Positions 51,290 to 61,472 of a DNA stretch of 64,000 nt are shown here, in pieces. The stretch is from Babylonia areolata (taxonomy: Eukaryota; Mollusca; Gastropoda; Neogastropoda; Buccinidae). Position numbers and translations under genes: made by a program. The notes beneath the pieces were generated by a model. That model made no database searches and was not told the DNA's origin. It saw only the letters and a list, made by a program, of their open reading frames with translations. The stretch spans positions 510,705 to 574,704 of the forward strand of contig NC_134905.1 in assembly GCF_041734735.1 (NCBI RefSeq), in the 5' to 3' direction. Every line of letters starts with the position of its first letter. The first letter of the stretch is position 1.

Positions 51290-51815
51290 AGTCAGTCGTG
51301 TCCGACTATGACCATCAGAACAGCAGAGGAGGCAACTGCTGTTCCGACTATTTGGGCTAGAATTTGATTATCGTGGACAGTGTCTTGCCCAAGTACATCC
51401 CCACTCTCTCAGGCCAAGAGGGTTTTCGGACAGTCGGTGTTGGGATGGTTCCCAAAGGCCAACTAGCCTACGAGGCTGCAGCACTAAGAGCCCAGTGCAA
51501 TTTTGCCTCCTAGTTTGAGAGTCATAGCCCTTCACAAAAGACTAAGCTGTAATATCTTGGCTATAACTGATAATAATAATGGGCATCTATAATGACTTGA
51601 CTGAGGGGGGCTTCTTCTCTGAAGACCTTGTACTGTCCAGCTCTCCCTAGAGTTTCTCATCACTGTTCTCTCCCTCCTTAGCACAAAGGCCCAGAGCGCT
51701 AATAATGAACATCAATATAGGGGGGCAGGGCAGAATGGTTACAAATATGAACATCACAGGGCACTACAAACACTATTAAGACTTACGAACAAGACAAATC
51801 AAATGTGTCAATGTC

Positions 51816-51846
<31 letters not shown>

Positions 51847-54800
51847 CATGCCAACACCTAGACATCAATGAAAGCAGATTTTGAACAAATGTGTTTCGAG
51901 GCCTGATTTCAATGGAGATTTTGTTTCAACACAGCAAAATTTCGCAACGTTTAATCCAGGTGACATCCGAGACATGAAAAAGGCACGCTGTCAGCGACCC
52001 AACTGGATCGGAACCACCCACCCAAAGGGGTTGTTGAAGGCGATGGCGTAGACGACGTTGCGGTGCCCCTCCAGAGTGTGCAGTTCCTCAGCCGAGGCCG
52101 TGTCCCAGATCTTACAGGTGCGGTCATAACTGCCCGTGATGAAGCTGAAATGAACACGCTGTGATGTGAGAGGGGTCTGCTGCCCAGCTGGGTCACATGT
52201 GCTTGCGGTGAGCGTCATCTGGTTGGTTTTAGTGTTTATTTTATGTCATTTACAGTTTCGTGCATGTGAAAAGCGCTTTGAGTTCTTGAGTAAAAGAGCT
52301 GAATAAGCATCAGTTATTATCATTATCACTATCATTATCCTTGTTATTGTTAATATCTTTATCGTCACAGTAGTTTTATCATTATGTCAGAGGGTGGTAT
52401 GGTTAGCTGTTCTGTGAAATGCTCTTTAGTATCATTATTATCATTATTATTGTTAAAGTCTTCATTATCAACAGAAGTTTTATCATTATGTCAGAGGGTG
52501 GTATGGTTGGTTGTTCTGTGAAATGCTCTTTTTTTTTAATTATCATCATAATTATTATTGTTAATAATAATATCTTTATCATTAGCAGTAGTTTTATCAT
52601 TTGCCACCCACTGACTTAGATGTTTGGTTGGTTGTTTTTGAATTGCTCTTTATTATTATCATCATCATTATCATCATTGTTAATATCTTCATCATTAGCA
52701 GTAGTTTAGTCATCATGTCAGAGGGTGGTTTGGTTGGTTGGTTTGTGAATTGCTTTTTATTTCTTTCTTTCTTTCTATCCATGCTGCTAGCATGTGCTGA
52801 GGATTCATACACCATCTATGCAGAACTTCTTGTTTATCATTTTGATTGAGCCTTGTACTGTGCTGCGCCTTACGTAGTGTTCAAATCGGAAATTGTTTTG
52901 GAATTTGAAACAAGCACCGTGTCATCCAAAGCGAAATTGTTTTTAAATTTGTGGCATGCACCTTGTCATCCAAAGTACCTTGTAGTCCGTAAAATATCGT
53001 AAAATCCTGGGTTTGGGTTGTTTCTTTTTTTTTCTCTCTCTCTCTCTCTTTTTGTGTGTGTGTGTGTGTGTGTTCACAATTACAAATCAATCATACATAT
53101 TTCAATGTCCACATGTCTTACTTGTTATTACCATGCATATATCTTTTCTAACAAAAGTGTTATTTCATTGGAGATCTCTCTCATTAAGAATATCCACATT
53201 TGCTTTCATCATTTTTAATTCCTTTTTACCTTAAACTATCACCATCAATTTTTTCCACAGAAGTTATAAAAACAGAGGAACCGTTAACTCAGAAAGCAAC
53301 AAAAGTTGTATAACTGCAATAATGAAAGGTGTATCACAGTAAAAAAGGTATATTAGTGATAGTAATTAAAGGTATCATTTGTTAATAATACATAATGGAA
53401 AGGGTAGTTTGTTTAACAAGTACAAGCAAGATATGAATCACAGTCAAAGATATTTAATTTTAAAAGCTACACATGCCAGCTAATAGTTAACAAATGTAAC
53501 ACCAGTGACAACATGCAAGATAATCACGAACTAAAAGCAGACTATGATGCATTTTCATGCAGGCAATCACTGGATGCAGATTAAAATCACACCTACTGCC
53601 AGCAGTCCAAAAACAAAACAACACCATCATTCCAGCCACCCAAACATCAAGTCCAAAAAGCCTGAAACTTCCTTCTGACTCAAACAATCAAGGAAAACAC
53701 AGACAGTACCCATGTCGAGGAAAAGCCAAAAACACAAAGTTTTCAGTGAAAATACACCGTCTCCAGTAAATTCTCCTACACCAAGTGACCAAGCAATACA
53801 GTTTTTGTGTGTGTGTGTGTGTGTTTTTCCCCCCACAAATATCTTCTACATAGACTACAAAAAATAAGAGTCTCCTTTCATAACTCCCCTGGGCTGGCAC
53901 ACAAACTGGGTTAAAAAATGACAGAATTTAAAAACTCTTTCAACATCTTCAAAACACCAAAGGACAAAAAATTTGGAATCTGGATCAAAGACAAGTGCTG
54001 ACGTACCCACTGCATACATATGAGGACCATGATTTAGGTCAGTGAAATCATTTGGGGGTTGGGTTTGAATACCAATACTGCAACTGTTATCACATGCACA
54101 CACACACACACACACACACAAATACTCACACAAACACATTCTTCTGCTATCACACTTTGTGAAAGGATGTTTAACGAAAGTACTATTATTAGAACTACTA
54201 CTTCTATCACACACACACACATACACACACACACAGAAAGAAATTATCACATTCATCTCTTATCACATTATGTGACAAGATGTTAATGAAAGAACTATGA
54301 CTATAACCACTAATACTACTGCTAACACTACAAACACACACACCAGATAAATGCACACCCCACTGGGCATGCCAACACTGATGCTTAACCTGGACCTTGG
54401 GAGTGAACTGCTGACTGCTTGTTAGTTACTGCCACATCCAGGCACACCAGTGCAGGCACGCTGACACACAGACACACTGTACACATTCCTGGCTGGTACC
54501 AACCTTGCATCACAAGCTCCGCAGGTTGGTCACTTCCGATTCTGTCACCTTTTTCTTTCACATACCCATTCCAACACAAGCGACCTGATCAAATTCCATA
54601 CTTTTTTGTATTTGTATTTGTATTTCTTTTTATCACAAACAGATTTCTCTGTGTGAAATTCGGGCTGCTCTCCCCACGGAGAGCGCGTCGCTACACTGCA
54701 GCGCCACCCATTTTTTTGTATTTTTTCCTGTGTGCAGTTTTATTTGTTTTTCCTATCGCAGTGGATTTTCTACAGAATTTTGCCAGGAACAACCCTTTTG

Positions 54801-57800
54801 TTGCCGTGGGTTCTTTTACGTGCGCTAAGTGCATGCTGCACACGGGACCTCGGTTTTTTCCAACACAAGACTCAACATTTTCCATACCAAAGACAAAGCC
54901 AAACATAGTCTTTGTGTGTGTGTGTGTGTGTGTGTGTGCGCGTAAAAGAAATGGGAAGACAGCCCATCATTCATCTATTTCATGCATTCAAATTTCACCG
55001 CTATTTTTTTCCTTGTCTGTTTCTTTCTTTAAATGCACCATGTTCTGCCTTGAACTGTTTAAGAGTTTCATTCAAATCCCAAGACTTTTCAAGACCCTGA
55101 AGGGCAAAGCATATTTCTTCAAAGACTTTTCCAGCTCAGGAATTAGTTCCCTCATTATTCCAAAGACGTTTCCAGACTAGCCTGACAGTGTCATCAGAAC
55201 CCTGAAATGTTCATGGCTGTATTTCACGGAGGACTGGAGAGAGGGGCTGGGGGAAAGCAAGCTTTGAAGCCGACAGCAGGCAGCGGGTCTTTCCAGGCAG
55301 CAAGCGTGGGGTTAATTACATCCCATCCCCACCACCACAACTTTGTATGGTTAAGTAAAAGGTTAAGCGTAAAGGTCTGATCGCCTTTTACAGCAATGAA
55401 TTCATAATCAGCGTGTCTAGGACTTGACACAGAGATGGCAGGGCCCAATTCTCTGCTTCTGCTGTTTGAACCTTCCCCAAACCCATATCACGTACCCTTT
55501 CACACCTGCACAACTGCTTACAGTTCAGGGCTAGGGTAACACCTGCAGGATACTGACAGATGTAGGCGTTATGGCTGATTCCTCTTGTTCAGTCAGATAT
55601 GTGCACAATGAGATCACGCCCCCCACTGAACCCGAAGCATGCGTACGCACTTCTCTGAATGATCACCAAAGTAACACGTTCTTCTTCTGGTCTTATCTGC
55701 ACGGACTCTGCGTGGAACAGGCCTTCACTCACTTCAGGTTCAACCCAGCTGTCTACAGCTACACCAAGCAAGCAGAAAGAGTACAACACAAAGGGTCAAC
55801 AACTCTTGTTAACAAACGTACATAGCTGCCAACCTTTCAGAATCTCAATTCATAAGCTTGGTGGAGCGGGAGGGCTCTCGTTCTCAAGGACGTCAGTCGT
55901 TCTGACCACCGTGTGAAACTGTGAGAGTCACCTTGGCAAACTGTTCACAATGTGTAACTGTTTCCCTGGCAAGATGAAGTCGATGAAAGAAAACTGTTCC
56001 TTACACTGCAAAGTAAAGCGGTGACGTGTCTTTTTACACAGATTTACTTCCAAAATTGTCTGGACTTGCACTCTTTGAAGCCGTTCCAGTGAAACCGAAC
56101 TGGTGCCAGGTACATACGCAGAACACTGTTTTCAGGTTGAAAACTGTGGATCGGTGAATGAAACCAGCGTATGGGTTGACTTTCTTGTGAATTACAGGGT
56201 ATTTTTCTGTTTTATTTGATTTTGTAATCCACATAAACAAAAACGTAGACAATCGTAATTTCGTAGTAAGCATAATTTCGTGGTTAGCACTCAAACCCAT
56301 ACAAATTACAGACACTTGGTAACGGCTGGCAGGTATGAACGTGCTACAGGAAAGCAAACCATCGACCATCGCATGCTACACCGAAACCCATGCACCAAAC
56401 AGGCAAGAGAGGCGTACAAAACTGAAAAAAACCAGAGAGGAGTTGAAGACTGTGGTTGGTAGGAGGGAAGGCGGGACAGAAGGGTAGCAGCAACATGCAG
56501 GTGGCAGGGGGGATGGTAGGGGGAGGGGGTGAAGTGGGGGTGGGGGGGGGGACTGTCTCACCTGGATCCGGACTTGTTAAAGGCCACATTGGTCAGAGGC
56601 AGAATGTGCGCCCTGAGCACCTGCAAAGAGCAAACACGGTGGAGGGGAAAAGAACACAGGAGGATTACACACAAGCCACACGGGCAGCACGGCACCACCA
56701 CCTCCCCCTCACCTGTCCCCCGCCTTGGTGCAGGCTACACTGGTCAGCGGCAGAGTGTGACCCCGGTGCACCTGCAAGACCCGGCGGTGACCCGGAACAC
56801 CTCAGTTCAGGTCAGAAATTCCATAGAATCCCCCCCACGAGCCCCACACCCCCCTAACCACCCCCACCCCCAAATAATGTGAAATTCACATGCATTTCAT
56901 CGTGAAATTTGCACATGAAAAAAAAAAGAAAAAAAAAAGCCTGTCTGTCCAAAGACCATGAAATTTACCAGCCAGTTCTGACTGAAACCACGGCGCCAGC
57001 ATAACAATCCATCCATGAGCATGAAAAACATTTACCTGCCAGTTTGGATTGAAACAATGGCACCTGTACAATCAAAACAACTGCTGTGTGTCCAAAAGGA
57101 AACAATTCTGAATGCAGTTTCACTGCCACAGCCAAAGAAATGTGAAGTAAAAAAAAGAAGCACTGACAGGAGTGAACAACACTCTGAAGCTAAGGCAGCA
57201 GCACGACGCTCGCAACGACCTGATCCTGGAGCTTGGTTTTGAGGATTTCTTCAAGAAATAAACGCTGCTGACAAGACAGCAGCTTGCTCAGGTAAAGGAT
57301 CTGGTCGAGGGGGAATCTCATCAAACACCGCCTCAGCTGAGAATGGATCTGCCTAAAAATTGGTTAATACTTGCACATGCAAAATCAGAAAATAAAAAAT
57401 TTCGCTCTTTTGTGAGAAAGAAAAATTTCACAGAAAAGTTCATGTGAAATTCAGGTCTCAGAATTTAAGCGATGAGGTGAATTTTCTTTCTTCCCGCGCA
57501 AAGTTTGCATGCAAATTTCACATCTGGTTTTGGAGGAGGAGGGGGGGATTTGGGAGAGGGATGGGGTGGTGGTGGTGGAGGGGGGTCTACAGAATTTCAC
57601 CTGTAAACAAGTGAGAAGAGGTGTGGGAAAGGGCCAGTCGGTCCGTCAGTCAGTCACGTACGGCACACCTGTCTCTCACCTGTTCCCTGACTTGTTGGTG
57701 GCCACGTTGGTCAACGGCAAGATGTGCGCTCTAAGGGCCTGCAAGAGTCACCACGGCAACAAACGTCAGTCCCAGCATGCACTGGGGGGGGGGTGGGGGG

Positions 57801-60313
57801 GGGGGGCACAGTCAGGTCACGTTCCAGCCTGTGCTAGGTAGGGGGTCACAGGTTGTCATCGTGGAGGTTTTTTTTTTTCCCCATGGCAGTGGTTTTTGCA
57901 GTGGTAACATGGAGAGTCCCTTGGTGTCGTTCTATCTCCTCGTCTGTTCTCTCCATGACACTTCTGGTGTCTTTGTTTCTTTGTTTCATCCCAAACTTGC
58001 AGACCGAGTCATTCTTTAATTCTGGCTTGTGTGCCGGTGTGCATGTGAGTGTGAACAAGTTCACTGAATGTGGCCCGTTTGTTTCAGTTACTTGGCCTTG
58101 TGAGTACCTCTCATTTCTGTTCCCTTTTTGTTTATTTACCTGTTTATTTGGTTGATTTATTTTATTTCATTTCTGTTCATTATTTTCAGAGATATCAAAC
58201 AAACACACTCTCATCGCCACCACCCCTTCCCCCCGCTCGCTCCCCCCCCACCCCTACACACACACACATACATAAGAATCAGACAAACCATTCTTGTAAC
58301 TACCTCTTCTTCTTCTTCTTCTGCGTTCGTGGGCTGCAACTCCCACGTTCACTCGTATGTACACGAGTGGGCGTTTACGTGTATGACCGTTTTCACCCCG
58401 CCATGTAGGCAGCCATACTCTGTTTTCGGGAGTGTGCATGCTGGGTATGTTCTTGTTTCCATAACCCACCGAACGCTGACATGGATTACAAGATCTTTAA
58501 CGTGCGTATTTGATCTTCTGCTTGCATATACACACAAAGGGGGTTCAGGCACTAGCAGGTCTGCACATATGTTGACCTGGGAGATCGGAAAAATCTCCAC
58601 CCTTTACCCACCAGGCGCCGTCACCGAGATTCGAACCCGGGACCCTCAGATTGAAAGTCCAACATTTTAACCACTTGGCTATTGCACCCATCATTGTTAC
58701 TACCATTCACAAAGAATACAACTGCACTGGCCAATAACGTAATGAGCAAAACTACATTTCCAGCACATAATTATCAGAAAATATAATCATTGCTGACCAA
58801 AAAAAAAAACCCACCTGAAAATGATACTCTCAACGGCATCAGATGCTGTGATTAGTTGTATGACCTATTTTGCTCACCTTGAAGAGATAGAAGTGGTGCT
58901 CCTCTTTGTGACCCAGTTTCTCTTGTAAACCTGGTGGCGACTGAGTTAAAGAACACACCCTCTCACAGTGGCTTTGATATCAGCGACATCACACTACCAA
59001 CAATCTGTCTCACAGAATCCGCGAAGATAAGCACACGACTAACAATCTCTCTCACAATGTCTGCAATACTAAACAAACAACTGAAAACAATCTCTCTCAC
59101 AATGTCTGCAATACTAAACAAACAACTAAAAACAATCTCTCTCACAATGTCTGCAATACTAAACAAACAACTGAAAACAATCTCTCTCACAATGTCTGCA
59201 ATACTAAACAAACAACTAAAAACAATCTCTCTCACAATGTCTGCAATACTAAACAAACAACTGAAAACAATCTCTCTCACAATGTCTGCAATACTAAACA
59301 AACAACTGAAAACAATCTCTCTCACAATGTCTGCAATACTAAACAAACAACTGAAAACAATCTCTCTCACAATGTCTGCAATACTAAACAAACAACTGAA
59401 AACAATCTCTCTCTCACAATGTCTGCAATACTAAACAAACAACTGAAAACAATCTCTCTCTCACAATGTCTGCAATACTAAACAAACAGCTGAAAACAAT
59501 CTCTCTCACAATGTCTGCAATACTAAACAAACAACTAAAAACAATCTCTCTCACAATGTCTGCAATACTAAACAAACAACTGAAAACAATCTCTCTCACA
59601 ATGTCTGCAATACTAAACAAACAACTAAAAACAATCTCTCTCACAATGTCTGCAATACTAAACAAACAACTGAAAACAATCTCTCTCACAATGTCTGCAA
59701 TACTAAACAAACAACTAAAAACAATCTCTCTCTCACAATGTCTGCAATACTAAACAAACAACTGAAAACAAGCTCTCTCACAATGTCTGCAACACCAAAA
59801 AACCCCCCCAAAACAAAACAAAATACACTAGGAACAAACTCTCTGAAAATGTCATGATAAAAAATAATAATGAATCATATTGATAAAGTGAATAGAATAC
59901 ATGAAAGCAATGACAACTACGCTTTCACTGTTCCAGCCATGTGTTTTTCTTAAGTTTGTTTTGTTGTTTCATTCAGTTCACGCTATTGATCTATATACTT
60001 ATTTCAATCATCAAACAATTCATTCAGTTCATGCTATTGATCTATATACTTATTTCAATCATCAAACAAACAACAACAATTTCACACTTTTAAAGGATAC
60101 GCAAAACCAGCTTTTTGACTTGCTCCTTCTTGGACTGAGTGATAAGCTGTTCTTTATCAGCAATCTCCTCTACCACCTGGTCCGTGTTCGTGCTGATATC
60201 AATACCAAACACAGGTCATAACCACATTACAATACAAAAAATAATGTACCATACCAAACACAGTCATAAGTACACATACACTTTATATTCATGCTATTTT
60301 ACAAAGTGGGTGT

Positions 60314-60372
<59 letters not shown>

Positions 60373-61223
60373 TGTGTGTTGGAGGATAAGGGGACTTGGG
60401 GGTGTGTGTGTGGGAAATGTGCCTGCTGTGTTGTGTTACTTGCTTGTGTGTATTTAGCTTTATGCATTGCTGTTTAATCTTTTGTCCAACATTTGTCATG
60501 TTGTGAGTGTGCTGGACTTGGCTGTTGGCTGAGATATTGTGAATGGTGAGTGATGAGTATGTGGATGCACAATTTAATTTCCCAATGGATGAATAAAGTT
60601 ATATTGTATTGTATTGTATACGATGAAAACTTTAACAAACAACAACAGTATTAGAACAGAAGAAAAAAAATCTTCAACTGTTCAAAATAATCATAAGCAG
60701 TATGTGTCACCATCATCATCATTATGATAATTGTACCATTGACAACTAGCAATAATTCACAATGTTGATGCTTTTCTGTCTATGCAACAACACTATTCAT
60801 GTTAGCAATGTTCTTGTTTTGCTTTTTTTAACACAAAAACATATTTCCATATTACAATCACAATTAAAACATTTTATCTTTAGACCTTTCTTTCCCAGTT
60901 TCTAAGTGTTTCAATTAAAAAAAAAATTACAAACTTAACAAACTCATCAATGATTCAATGTGTCCTGGTCACAAGCAAACTCACTCTGGCCGTAGATCAA
61001 GGAGGTCAATGGATTTGGTCTTGAGAAGTCCTCCTTGTTCATATTCCAAAATAATACCTGAAACAATGTGAAACAATTGTCTGTATATGAAAATATGGTG
61101 TAAAGAGTGTAATGTGTGTGTGTGTGTGTGTGTGTATGTGTGTGTGCGTGTGTGTGTGTGTGAGCATTAGTGTGCACTGTATGAATATGAGCGTGTGCTT
61201 GTGAATTTATAACATTGTGTATA

Positions 61224-61311
<88 letters not shown>

Positions 61312-61336
61312 AAGTGAAAAAGAGATAGAGAGAGAG

Positions 61337-61379
<43 letters not shown>

Positions 61380-61432
61380 TCGCTGTGTGTGAACCAATGT
61401 GATTCTCCTTACCGTCTAGTAGCCATATTAAA

Positions 61433-61472
<40 letters not shown>

